Of a stretch of DNA of 64,000 nt, positions 8,167 to 15,779 are shown one piece after another. This stretch comes from CAZQXD01 sp964597315 (lineage in GTDB: Bacteria; Pseudomonadota; Gammaproteobacteria; Competibacterales; Competibacteraceae), in assembly GCA_964597315.1 (NCBI GenBank), contig CAZQXD010000014.1, positions 1-64,000 on the forward strand. Reading direction: 5' to 3'. Below the pieces are notes generated by a model. That model was not told the origin of the DNA, searched no databases, and was given only the letters and a program-made list of their open reading frames with translations. Made by a program: the position numbers and the translations under genes. Numbering within the stretch: position 1 is the stretch's first letter; every line of letters begins with the position of its first letter.

Positions 8167-9072
8167 ATGAAACCTAGCTCAAGTTTAGCTTTAAGATTTG
8201 TCCGATTGTTATTCCTATTATTTATTTTCTCTACATCATCATCCATAGCCTTTCAAGTTGATGAAGGTGTCAGTGGTAGCTGGTATAACCCTAATCAAGA
8301 TGGGCAGGGGTTTGTACTAGAGGTATTACCAAATAAAATCCTAATAGCATATTGGTATACATACAATAATATTGGTAGGCAGGTTTGGTTAGTAGGAGCA
8401 GGACAGATTGTAGGAAATAGAGTTACTGTTACAATGTATCAAACTTCTGGTGGTGTATTTGGTCCCGAGTTTAATCCATTAGATGTAAATAAATTTATTT
8501 GGGGTAATATCACTTTTACATTTGATAGTTGTGATACAGCTAGGGTTAGGTATGATTCTTCCTTAGGTTTTGGTAGTAATACTGTTTCAATAGTAAGACT
8601 AACAGGTATTATCGGATTAAGGTGTTCAATTGATGTATTAGATGGAACATACAGTTTAACTAGAGCCTCAGTTATATATCGAGATGGTAGGTTATTTGAT
8701 TCAGAACAATCCAATGTACAAATGAGCGGCACTCTAGTTATTAGAGACAATTCTATGATTACTTCTATCAATTCAATTATTAACGGGGAGTTGCTTGGCT
8801 TAACTGTTAGTAATACTTTCAGAGATAATAATTATTTTTTTGTTATTACAGGAAACGACTTTTCTATTAACTCCATTATTTTGACCAGAAAGAAGGGAGG
8901 TTTTACTACTTTTACAAACACTGCTTCATATTCTGAAGTCGATCAATGGATTAAAATCAATAATTCTACCACCATTAAAAGTCATGATCAAAGAAGTAGA
9001 AATGTTCCAGATGAAAGAAAATTAAATCAGGGATTTGGATTTGGTGATCTATTGCAAAATTATTTTGATTAA
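8167..9072 (+). CDS. Secreted protein with an SGSWY-type N-terminal domain, unknown function
   Basis: The 301-residue product starts at an ATG preceded by GGAG. A signal peptide occupies about 1-29. Residues about 33-155 contain a domain I recognise from many secreted gammaproteobacterial proteins but cannot name. Its pattern is GSWYNPNQDGQGFVLEV, then a hydrophobic AYWYTY strand, QVWLVGAG, and later FGPEFNPLDV with a Trp-Gly and a cysteine pair. The remaining 145 residues are Asn/Ser-rich and match nothing I know. The gene is very AT-rich and sits alone between transposon scars and the lipoprotein gene, so it is probably acquired. The role is unknown; a cell-surface or extracellular location is inferred from the signal peptide. 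Confidence 0.7.
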   Translation: MKPSSSLALRFVRLLFLLFIFSTSSSIAFQVDEGVSGSWYNPNQDGQGFVLEVLPNKILIAYWYTYNNIGRQVWLVGAGQIVGNRVTVTMYQTSGGVFGPEFNPLDVNKFIWGNITFTFDSCDTARVRYDSSLGFGSNTVSIVRLTGIIGLRCSIDVLDGTYSLTRASVIYRDGRLFDSEQSNVQMSGTLVIRDNSMITSINSIINGELLGLTVSNTFRDNNYFFVITGNDFSINSIILTRKKGGFTTFTNTASYSEVDQWIKINNSTTIKSHDQRSRNVPDERKLNQGFGFGDLLQNYFD

Positions 9073-9249
9073 CCTTAAAATTCATTAAAACAGTATCAGT
9101 AGTGATTTTTGAAACTAGCTAAAGAAATTGTTCATGCTGACGAAAATACTATCAACTAGATATTAATATTCTATTTTCGTAAAGTTTTACGATAGCAATA
9201 GCATGAAGATGTGAACAACGATGATACTTTGGTATGGAGGGAAAAAATA

Positions 9250-10212
9250 GTGAAAGTAACAGGCATGTTCTTGCTCATCGCATCTGGATTATTTATTGCA
9301 GGATGTAGCGCTATAAATAATAGAGCGGATTTAGATAGGTTTGAAGCAGTCTACAAGCAAGGAGAAATAGTAAGTGACTATGTAATAATTGGCAACAAAA
9401 AAATTCCATTATACAATGGGGATTGGGAGATAGCGTCAGTTAAAGGGTTTGAAGGTAAAATAACTTATCCAGGAGGGAGTATTATAACCAATCCTGATAA
9501 GAGTTCTAATATTGGGCAGATGATCTTAGTTCAATTAAAAGACAAGGACGTTAAGTCTGTGGTACTTATCTCAGCGCGAACGTCGACCGTGAAACCGGGA
9601 AACTATATGAATCTTGACAAAAACTGTAATAGGGAGGCGCCTCATTATCGAGATGTGATATCCACAAAGGCAGGAGGACAGCATGATTGTCTTATAGTTT
9701 ATGACACGAGAAAGTCGGCAGAGATCCTTATACAACAGTCGGCAACAGCACCAGCCGTAGATTGGTTAGCTAAAGCATATGGGATTCGGCTTAATCTAAA
9801 TGGTCCTTTGGCTCATCATTATATTACCAAGAGTGATGACTATATTATAGTTCAGCATTATATGAATCCAACTATAGATGAGCAAGGGTCAATGAAATCT
9901 TTATGGAAAAGTGTATCATGGGCAAGACCAATCACTGATTTTGACCAACAGGCTTATTTAGATACATTTATTATTAATGAAAAAAAAATGCACTACAAAC
10001 TAAAAGAATCTCTAAATCGTTTAACTGAGGTAGAAGCTTTAAGATTGAGTAAAAATATGAAGCCAGTTTATTATATTTCTGACTCTCTGAATGATAAGCA
10101 AGACTCTATTGAAGAAAAGCTTCAGAAAGTAAAAGAATTGAAAGAGAAAGGCTTGATTACAGACGGAGAATACGCAGATAAGAAAGAAGAATTGCTAAAA
10201 ACTATAAAGTGA
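9250..10212 (+). CDS. Lipoprotein with C-terminal SHOCT domain
   Basis: The GTG at 9250 has GGAGGG eight bases upstream, better than the GTG at 9211. The 320-residue product has a lipoprotein signal peptide ending in the lipobox LFIAGC. The middle region (about 20-270) is mixed alpha/beta and unrecognised. The end, IEEKLQKVKELKEKGLITD followed by GEYADKKEELL, is a clear SHOCT (short C-terminal) domain, a small oligomerisation or ligand-binding module found at protein ends. The codon use is AT-rich, like the secreted gene upstream. The two genes may share an origin, but the 177-bp gap makes an operon uncertain. Confidence 0.75.
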   Translation: MKVTGMFLLIASGLFIAGCSAINNRADLDRFEAVYKQGEIVSDYVIIGNKKIPLYNGDWEIASVKGFEGKITYPGGSIITNPDKSSNIGQMILVQLKDKDVKSVVLISARTSTVKPGNYMNLDKNCNREAPHYRDVISTKAGGQHDCLIVYDTRKSAEILIQQSATAPAVDWLAKAYGIRLNLNGPLAHHYITKSDDYIIVQHYMNPTIDEQGSMKSLWKSVSWARPITDFDQQAYLDTFIINEKKMHYKLKESLNRLTEVEALRLSKNMKPVYYISDSLNDKQDSIEEKLQKVKELKEKGLITDGEYADKKEELLKTIK

Positions 10213-10362
10213 GTGCTTATGCTGTAATAGGTTATAGAGTAGTGTCATAATATAGAGTTAAATTTTTTAATAGCCAATATGGCACTGCTTATTTTTCGTA
10301 TTATTAAATACACATTTTTATAGTATGATTAATAATGTTCAGTAAATATAGAGGATACTCAA

Positions 10363-10413
10363 ATGCCAATTGAGAAAGATGAATTTTGTAAAGCTTTGGG
10401 TTTGATTTATTAA
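10363..10413 (+). pseudogene. Possible truncated 5' end of a lost gene
   Basis: An ATG with GAGGA eight bases upstream opens a 16-codon frame (MPIEKDEFCKALGLIY) that stops about 25 bp before the IS5-family fragment. The good ribosome site followed by an early stop suggests the head of a gene cut off by the insertion. It could equally be chance. Confidence 0.25.
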
Positions 10414-10439
10414 GTAGATGAGAACTTTAAGAATCAAAT

Positions 10440-10796
10440 TAAAACAGGGACCCGTCAACCATCCCTGGGGCTTCCCTCTGTTCCAGCAGGGTCCCCAGCA
10501 AACGCCAGAATAACTCGCTCTTGGCCCAGCGGCGGAAGCGCTCATAGACGGTCGTCCAGGGATCATAGGGTACGGGCAGATCTCGCCAGGGCGCCCCGGA
10601 ACAAAGTACCCAACACATACCGTTACCCATCTGCCGGTGTGACTTCCAGGGGCGGCCTTGGTGCGGGGGCTGCTCCTCGGGCAGTCAGGGTTCAATCCAA
10701 CCGTAACTTTCGTCAGTCAATTCGTAGCGTCGTCTCGTCATCCCACCACGCTACAGGTTCAACGGGGTGGGGTTCAACTTTGTCGGACACGGTCTA
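10440..10796 (-). mobile_element. IS5-family insertion sequence fragment with decayed transposase OrfA
   Basis: On the minus strand an ATG at 10741 begins MTRRRYELTDESYGWIEP, then meets an in-frame TGA at 10685-10687, then continues as QMGNGMCWVLCSGAPWRDLP and PWTTVYERFRRW to about 10440. This is the N-terminal DUF4096 region of IS5-family transposases. The outer end at 10755-10796 (GTGTCCGACAAAGTTGAAC on the minus strand) looks like the element's terminal repeat. The second half of the transposase and the other end are missing, so the element is dead. Confidence 0.8.
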
Positions 10797-11006
10797 GTTG
10801 ATGGCTAATTCTGAGACTGTACTCAGCGATAAATAATGGCGCGAAGTCGGCCTCAACTCTAGCCTCAGCGCCAATAGGAGCTTCGGTGCTCAAGCAACTT
10901 TTGATTTCTTCTGGCGTTTTCCATTGCTGCTTCCAGAGGGGCCGTTATTTTCTGATACAGCTCGAACAGGATACCGGCCTTATTTTCTTGTCCTCATTGG
11001 GTGCGC
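10797..11006. other. Gene-free stretch in the island
   Basis: No convincing gene is present. A short minus-strand frame (about 10868-10990; EAAMENARRNQKLLEHRSSYWR at its end) looks like the coiled C-terminus of a lost protein, but has no start and no identifiable relative. Confidence 0.3.
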
Positions 11007-11315
11007 TCAATGGGTTTCGTTCGCTGTGGACAGGCTGATTTCCACCTTCATCCCGAGCGCCTGCGCGGCGCTTGTTAGAGTGTGCAGGGTCAGCGCGTCG
11101 TTATCCGGGTCCAGAAGCCGGTCCAGTTGGGTCCGGCTGGTGTTCATGGCCCGCGCCATGGCGGCCTTGCTCAGGTGGCGTTTCTCCATGGCTTGCGCAA
11201 GCTGCCACGCAATCACCCGTTTGAGCGCCACGGCCTCAACGTCGGCCTTGATGCCTTCTTCTTCCAGAAAATCATCGAAGGATGATCCGATATGTTTTTC
11301 GCGGTTGTCACGCAT
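11007..11315 (-). CDS. HigA-like XRE-family antitoxin
   Basis: The 102-residue protein has a central Cro/C1-type helix-turn-helix: HLSKAAMARAMNTSRTQLDRLL followed by DALTLHTLTSAAQALGMKV. This pattern is typical of antitoxins encoded after a Gp49-like toxin. It begins 6 bp after the toxin stop with a GGAG ribosome site. Expected roles are toxin binding and autorepression of the pair. The acidic N-terminus (FDDFLEEEGIKADVEAVAL) is typical of this subgroup. The pair appears intact, unlike the BrnTA pair in the same island. Confidence 0.85.
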   Translation of the reverse strand: MRDNREKHIGSSFDDFLEEEGIKADVEAVALKRVIAWQLAQAMEKRHLSKAAMARAMNTSRTQLDRLLDPDNDALTLHTLTSAAQALGMKVEISLSTANETH

Positions 11316-11321
11316 GGACTT

Positions 11322-11666
11322 TCACTCCATTTGCTTTTGCCGTTTCAGGGCCAGGTCGAGGTCCGCTTTGGGGGTCTTCTGGCTCTTTTTGATGAACCCG
11401 TGCAATAGGACAATACGATTCCTATGAAAACAGAACAGAATCCGTGCAATCCGTCCGTCTGAAATCCGGCCGCGGACTTCAAACAAGCCCTTTCCCATGG
11501 GACGGCATACCGGCATGCCGACCGGCCAGCCGAACTGCACGGTCTTGATATCCTCGCCGATCTGGCGGCGGTCTTCCTTGTCCAGTGTCTTAAGCCATTC
11601 TCTGACCGGTTCGCTGCCGGTTTCAGACGACCAGAAGACAACGGGTATTCCTGTCCCATCAGTCAT
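11322..11666 (-). CDS. HigB-like toxin (Gp49/DUF891 family, RelE superfamily)
   Basis: The 114-residue product matches phage-derived Gp49-like toxins, RelE-fold mRNA interferases. Family blocks visible are EPVREWLKTLDKEDRRQIGE, IKTVQFGWPVGMPVCRPMG, LFEVRGRISDGRIARILFCF and VLLHGFIKKSQKTPKADLD. The basic and aromatic residues expected for RNA cleavage are present. The toxin gene precedes the antitoxin, the usual order in this group. Upstream on the minus strand is a plausible promoter (TTGCCA, 18 bp, TACACA) very close to the ATG. It is flanked on both sides by transposon relics. Confidence 0.87.
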   Translation of the reverse strand: MTDGTGIPVVFWSSETGSEPVREWLKTLDKEDRRQIGEDIKTVQFGWPVGMPVCRPMGKGLFEVRGRISDGRIARILFCFHRNRIVLLHGFIKKSQKTPKADLDLALKRQKQME

Positions 11667-11746
11667 ACTTAATGTGTACCAAAAAAGGTGCGGCTATGGC
11701 AAGCAAAAAATGATGACGTTGCAAGGATTTTCCATACTCCCCCTTA

Positions 11747-11940
11747 TCACGCTGTGGACTGGCCTCTGCCGATGTTGCACGTTTCGTTACCGGGTAACTC
11801 ATTACCTTCCTCATCGTATCCGGGGATCGGGTTGCCTTCCCCGTTCCAGGTCTCCATAAGTATCCGGCCCAGGGCTTCAGTCTTGGTACATTGCCAGTGG
11901 TCAGCAAGATAGTGCAGCTTGACGGCAATTTCATAAGGCA
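11747..11940 (-). pseudogene. Truncated minus-strand gene remnant, unrecognised
   Basis: A 65-codon frame without a start reads IDVLPYEIAVKLHYLADHW then QCTKTEALGRILMETWNGEG and ends at the TGA at 11747-11749. It has protein-like composition with a helical, ribbon-helix-helix-like start and an acidic Gly/Pro tail. Its upstream end coincides with the point where Tn3 transposase homology begins, so its 5' end was probably removed by that element. No family was recognised. Confidence 0.4.
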
Positions 11941-12082
11941 GGACATCGATGAGAAGCTGCTGCCGCAGCTGTCACCCCTGGGCTGGGAGCACATCAACCT
12001 GACCGGCGACTACATCTGGCGGCAGCACAAGCGGGTCGAGCAGGGAAAGTTCAGGCCGCTACGGATGCTCGCCGAGGCTTAG
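11941..12082 (+). pseudogene. Tn3-family transposase, last 46 codons
   Basis: The frame IDEKLLPQLSPLGWEHINL followed by TGDYIWRQHKRVEQGKFRPL is the conserved C-terminus of Tn3-family TnpA. Nothing of the preceding 900 or so residues remains. The stop codon overlaps the element's terminal inverted repeat, exactly as in intact Tn3 transposons. Confidence 0.88.
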
Positions 12083-12115
12083 CGTGTGATTTTTTCCGTT
12101 TCGTGAGCAGACCCC
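12078..12115. repeat. Tn3-family 38-bp terminal inverted repeat
   Basis: The 38 bases ending in GACCCC at 12115 (key blocks TTAGCGTG, TTTTTTCCGTTT, GAGCAGACCCC) match the inner-to-outer layout of Tn3-family ends, which start GGGG on the outside. The repeat immediately follows the TnpA stop. The opposite end was not found in the window, so this is a one-ended relic. Confidence 0.75.
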
Positions 12116-12211
12116 TTCCTCTGCTTCAAACGCATCCTGGAAAGCCGCCGTCGGCGCGGCCTCTGATCTATCCTTGCGCCTGTACGGTCAACGGAACCTG
12201 AAGGACAGGAC

Positions 12212-13056
12212 ATGACCCCACAGGAGTTCATCGGGAAGTGGCGGGATTCCCAGCTCAAGGAGCGATCCGCCGCCCAATCGCACTTTAACGATCTGTGCGC
12301 CCTGCTCGGCGAGCGCACCCCCACCGAAGCCGACCCCGAGGGCAGTTGGTATGCCTTCGAGAAGGGCACCACCAAGACCGGCGGTGGCGAGGGCTGGGCC
12401 GATGTCTGGAAACGCGGGCACTTTGCCTGGGAGTACAAGGGCAAGGGCAAGGACCTCAACGCCGCCCTGCGCCAGCTCCAGCAATACGCCCTGGCCCTGG
12501 AAAACCCGCCGCTGCTGATCGTCTCGGACATCGACAACATCGTTGTCCATACCAATTTCACCAACACCGTCCACCAGGTCCACACCATCCCCCTGGAGAC
12601 GCTGCTTGAGCGGCCCCAGCGTCAGCTCCTGCACTGGGCCTTCCGCTCACCGGAGCAACTCAAGCCGGGCATCACCCGTGAAGCCGTCACCGCCAAGGCA
12701 GCCGAAGCCTTCGCGGGCCTGGCCCAGCGTCTGAGCGCCCGGGGCATCGAACCCCAGCGCGCCGCCCACTTCGTCAACAAGCTGCTGTTCTGCATGTTCG
12801 CCGAGGACAGCGGCTTGCTCCCCGAGCGGCTCTTTACCCGACTGCTAGAGGCAGCCGAGGAACAACCGGCGGACTTCCAGAGCATGGCCCGGGAGTTGTT
12901 CCACGCCATGACGTCCGGCGGGCGGCTGGGCTTCCAGCGCATCGCGTGGTTCAACGGCGGGCTGTTCGGTGACGATGACGCGCTATCCCTGGAACCGGTG
13001 GAGATTCGCCAGGCCCTGACGGCGGCGCGGCTGGACTGGAGCGCCATCGAACCGTC
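12212..13056 (+). pseudogene. MmeI-type (type IIG/IIL) restriction-methylation enzyme, N-terminal third only
   Basis: About 280 residues match the start of MmeI-like single-chain restriction-modification enzymes. The PD-(D/E)xK-like nuclease region has DVWKRGHFAWEYKGKGKD (catalytic E-x-K: EYKGK), followed by LNAALRQLQQYALALENPPL and the spacer domain FVNKLLFCMFAEDSGLLP. The intact family is about 900 residues with methyltransferase and target-recognition domains; here homology stops at about 13056, just after NGGLFGDDDALSL. The frame then runs 27 codons of nonsense to 13138. The DNA joins a TPR gene tail in a different frame. Without its methyltransferase it cannot work as the normal enzyme. 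Confidence 0.82.
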
Positions 13057-13215
13057 AATCACTACGGCAACCTGGGCAACGTTTACCAGACCCGAGGGGA
13101 GCTGGACCAGGCCGTGGCGATGTACCACAAGGCCCTGACGCTATTCAGAGCAGTCGGGGCAGAGCCTCAAATTGAGCAAGTGCAAACGTTGATAGAGAGC
13201 TTACGCAGGGAATGA
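13057..13215 (+). pseudogene. TPR-protein 3' fragment joined to the MmeI-like remnant
   Basis: In another frame the DNA reads NHYGNLGNVYQTRGELDQAV then AMYHKALTLFRAVG and stops at 13213-13215. This is a tetratricopeptide repeat of the kind ending NB-ARC/TPR or kinesin-light-chain-like proteins. It has no start and begins exactly where the MmeI-like homology ends, marking an illegitimate junction at about 13056. Confidence 0.75.
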
Positions 13216-13255
13216 AACACTATTACCTATAGGGTTACATTGAGGTTGTTGTCTA

Positions 13256-13269
13256 TATAAAAATCAAAC
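13256..13269 (+). promoter_or_regulatory. Shared 14-bp box upstream of the restriction endonuclease
   Basis: TATAAAAATCAAAC occurs here, about 98 bp before the endonuclease ATG, and identically at 15521-15534 before the controller gene. A partial second copy (AAAAAATCAAAC) follows at 13277-13288, and AAACGTTT is palindromic. I infer a binding site for the XRE controller. Confidence 0.45.
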
Positions 13270-13366
13270 GTTTTTTAAAAAATCAAACTTTTTAATAACT
13301 TATTTGCACCTCTACTCTCAACATTGTAGGTTTCCGACCTCTTTCTCTAATTAAGGGATAAAGGAT

Positions 13367-14314
13367 ATGGAAACCATACAAAAAAAATTCAAACTCTTAT
13401 CTCAAAACTATAATAGTGGAATACCGCATTATCATCTCTGCTACGAACTGGTGAAAATTTGTCTAGATAAGTTAAGTGATGAAGCACCGATAAAACAGTA
13501 TGGATTTTACATGGGGAAGCCAAATATCGCTTATTATGTAGCGCAATCACAAAACAAATTTTCCCGTCCTTTTCGAAAGGATTTTTTTATTGAAAATAAA
13601 ACTGATTTCATGAGCAGCCATGAAAATTTTATAGAAAGACTTAAAGAAAAAGATATGACGGATGAAGAGGATATAAATCTCGCAAATAAAATTATATACA
13701 CGTCGATTATGTCTTTTGCTGCTTGCTACGATATATGGAGAAATTCAGCTAGAAAAACACCGGGAACGTTTTTTGAAATATTAATGGCCGGATTATTTAA
13801 AATACATATTCGTGATGCAATATTATCGAAACATATCAATCTAAATAAAATAGTGGGGACAAGTGATAATAAGAAAGAAGATGACTTTGAATTAGGATCG
13901 GAAGATGAAAATACCGAGGAAGAGAAATCGAGCGTTTCTACGGACTTAGTTTTAACAAGGCCAAATATGGACATTTCGGCCGTAGTGCCATTAAAAATCA
14001 CAACTAGGGAAAGGATCGTTCAACCTTTTGCCCATCAAAGGATTTTGGACTCAGCCTATCCCGGAAAATATCGGTCTTTTCTAGCATGTATCAGTGAAGT
14101 GCAAATGGACAAGAAAAGCAATTCGGTAAAACAAGTTTGCGTACCCGGTACCATTAAGCTGTTTCAAAAATACCTTGGAAATATGGCGGGAATATACTAC
14201 TGCGATGTTCCGCAACGATATGCTTCAGAAGACTTAACGAAGCATATCCCTGTGAAGGATATCGGGATAATTTTCTATGACATTAAAAGGTTTCTGAGTA
14301 CATCAGATAGCTAA
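13367..14314 (+). CDS. Type II restriction endonuclease, probable CCGG-family PD-(D/E)xK fold
   Basis: The 315-residue product is the likely endonuclease partner of the adjacent cytosine methyltransferase. The main evidence is the segment VPLKITTRERIVQPFAHQ (208-224). Its Lys210-x3-Arg214-Glu215-Arg216 matches the K-x3-R-E/D-R pattern that I recall for enzymes reading CCGG, CCNGG or CCWGG sites (Ecl18kI, EcoRII, PspGI). There, Lys is catalytic and R-E/D-R contacts the C/G base pairs. Candidate further catalytic acids are Glu137 (TFFEILMAG) and Asp193 (STDLVLT). The acidic glutamate usually about 13 residues after the Lys is His223/Gln224 here. Residues 167-190 are an acidic low-complexity insert. 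AAGG precedes the ATG, and the gene end overlaps the methyltransferase end by 12 bp, tail to tail. It is AT-rich, like the rest of the system. Specificity is inferred. Confidence 0.72.
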   Translation: METIQKKFKLLSQNYNSGIPHYHLCYELVKICLDKLSDEAPIKQYGFYMGKPNIAYYVAQSQNKFSRPFRKDFFIENKTDFMSSHENFIERLKEKDMTDEEDINLANKIIYTSIMSFAACYDIWRNSARKTPGTFFEILMAGLFKIHIRDAILSKHINLNKIVGTSDNKKEDDFELGSEDENTEEEKSSVSTDLVLTRPNMDISAVVPLKITTRERIVQPFAHQRILDSAYPGKYRSFLACISEVQMDKKSNSVKQVCVPGTIKLFQKYLGNMAGIYYCDVPQRYASEDLTKHIPVKDIGIIFYDIKRFLSTSDS

Positions 14315-15406
14315 TTTACGTTGTTCAAAAGTCTCTTCAGGCAGAATAAACCTATCTGGACGGCGCATCTCTCCTCGGAGCGATCTACTCAAAGCTTCGC
14401 CAGCGGCCCTTGCGACAGGAGGCGGGACGGCATTTCCTATCTGCAAGCGAACATCGTGCCTTGTCCCGAAGAAACGGAAGTGATCTGGAAAGCCTTGAAG
14501 CCTTGCCCCTTCTCTGAGGGTTAGCGATCGGTTTTGTTCAGGATGTCCGTATCTTCCTCGCGTAAAGCTATCAAATCCGGCGGTAATCGTGGGACATTGC
14601 CCGTCCCACGAAAGCCGCCCGTATACGTCCGGCCATCCTCCTTGGTTGACGTTTACGGTCTGATGGCACTTTAATCGCAGGTGCCAAGGGATATCCTTCC
14701 ATCCTCCGCCCTGAGGGACATAGGAAAATCTTTCTTCATTCAGTTTCGTTATTCGGCACTTAATATGATTCGGATAATTCAGATGTTCGGAGCAATCATC
14801 GGGTGGCGGCGGCAAATCCCCTATCACATCGGCAATTGTCACACGGTCTTTTTTTACTTCCAAAACGGGTGGCGGAGCATTTTCTGTTCCATGGATTCCT
14901 ATCATTAAAAATCGACCTCTCTTCTGAGCTAGGCCGAATTTCGAAGAACATATAAAAAAAGTGTAAATGTCATAATCGCCAAGAAAATCTTTTATATCTT
15001 CGATAAGTTCTTTTCCTCTTTTCTGGCCGAATATCTCAACGTTCTCAAATATAAAACCCCTTGCCTTTGTCTCATGCACCAATCTCGCAAAGTCTAAAAC
15101 AAGGGAATTTCTTTTGTCGTGCAGTAAATGGGCACCACGCTTTTGCTTCGAAAACCCCTGACAGGGAGGCCCACCCGTTAGAATATCTACTCTCTCCTCT
15201 CCTAGTCCTCCATATTCGAGAAGCGCCTTTCCTTCAACCTTGGAGGCATCCAAAACCTTGCAGTGATCGGATATGTTGTTACGGTACGTTTCTATTGCTA
15301 TCTCATTGATGTCAAAGGCGAATTTAACATCAAGACCCGCTTGAATAAGACCAAGAGCCATGCCTCCGGCTCCAGAGAAAGTTTCTATGCATTTGAGTTT
15401 ATTCAT
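14303..15406 (-). CDS. DNA (cytosine-5-)-methyltransferase
   Basis: The 367-residue enzyme transfers a methyl group from S-adenosylmethionine to C5 of cytosine, protecting host DNA from the neighbouring endonuclease. All main motifs are present in order: motif I ETFSGAGGMALG (8-19), motif IV GGPPCQGFS with catalytic Cys82, motif VI FENVE (120-124), motif VIII QKRGR (161-165), then the target-recognition region, motif IX LREGARLQGFPD and motif X QIGNAVPPPVA. The ATG at 15406 is preferred over a TTG six codons upstream. The gene is convergent with the endonuclease and divergent from the XRE controller. Methylation specificity cannot be read by eye. Confidence 0.93.
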   Translation of the reverse strand: MNKLKCIETFSGAGGMALGLIQAGLDVKFAFDINEIAIETYRNNISDHCKVLDASKVEGKALLEYGGLGEERVDILTGGPPCQGFSKQKRGAHLLHDKRNSLVLDFARLVHETKARGFIFENVEIFGQKRGKELIEDIKDFLGDYDIYTFFICSSKFGLAQKRGRFLMIGIHGTENAPPPVLEVKKDRVTIADVIGDLPPPPDDCSEHLNYPNHIKCRITKLNEERFSYVPQGGGWKDIPWHLRLKCHQTVNVNQGGWPDVYGRLSWDGQCPTITAGFDSFTRGRYGHPEQNRSLTLREGARLQGFPDHFRFFGTRHDVRLQIGNAVPPPVARAAGEALSRSLRGEMRRPDRFILPEETFEQRKLAI

Positions 15407-15492
15407 TTTTTCTTTCTTAAACAAAAACCTTACGTTTCAGGGTAGCCCACTGCTGAATCAACATATAGACTGGAATCTACTGTTTATCATCA

Positions 15493-15548
15493 AATATATC
15501 TATAAGATAGTGTAAGTCAATATAAAAATCAAACATTATGTGTTTAAT
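15493..15548. promoter_or_regulatory. Divergent control region between methyltransferase and controller genes
   Basis: For the minus-strand methyltransferase, TTGACT (15515-15520 read in reverse) and TATATT (15493-15498) are spaced by 16 bp. Directly next to that -35 box lies the shared 14-mer TATAAAAATCAAAC (15521-15534), followed by the inverted repeat AAACA-N5-TGTTT (15531-15545), which reaches the controller start. A protein bound here would occlude the methyltransferase -35 box and the controller's own start, the classic layout for an autoregulated controller. Promoter assignment is by eye. Confidence 0.5.
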
Positions 15549-15779
15549 ATGATACCACGGGTTTGTCGAGCAGCAAGAGCACTAATCAGCCTTAATCAAA
15601 AGGAGCTTGCCGGGGCCGCCAATATTTCGACACAAACATTGGCGGACTTTGAGAGAGGAGCACGCAAACCACATGCTAATAATATCGCCGCTATAGAAAG
15701 AGTTTTTAAAGAAAGAGGTATCGAGTTTCTTATGAAAGACGGTGAAATAGTAGGTATAAAATTTGAAAATGTTAAGTAA
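15549..15779 (+). CDS. XRE-family regulator, candidate restriction-modification controller
   Basis: The 76-residue protein is little more than a Cro/C1 helix-turn-helix: ARALISLNQKELAGAANI, then STQTLADFERGARKPHANNI and a short end ERVFKERGIEFL. Small size and location head-to-head with the methyltransferase fit a controller (C) protein that times methyltransferase and endonuclease expression. There is no ribosome site before either ATG 15549 or GTG 15540, so the mRNA may be leaderless, which is common for C genes. The alternative is an unrelated phage-type repressor fragment, since the GIEFL ending is common in that group. Confidence 0.7.
   Translation: MIPRVCRAARALISLNQKELAGAANISTQTLADFERGARKPHANNIAAIERVFKERGIEFLMKDGEIVGIKFENVK

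Noticed and set aside
9211..9249. Upstream GTG start for the SHOCT lipoprotein
   Set aside because: It would put 13 polar residues before the lipoprotein signal; GTG 9250 has a strong ribosome site.
11659..11997. 112-codon minus-strand frame overlapping the HigBA promoter region
   Set aside because: A different minus-strand frame (11747-11940) has far more protein-like sequence.
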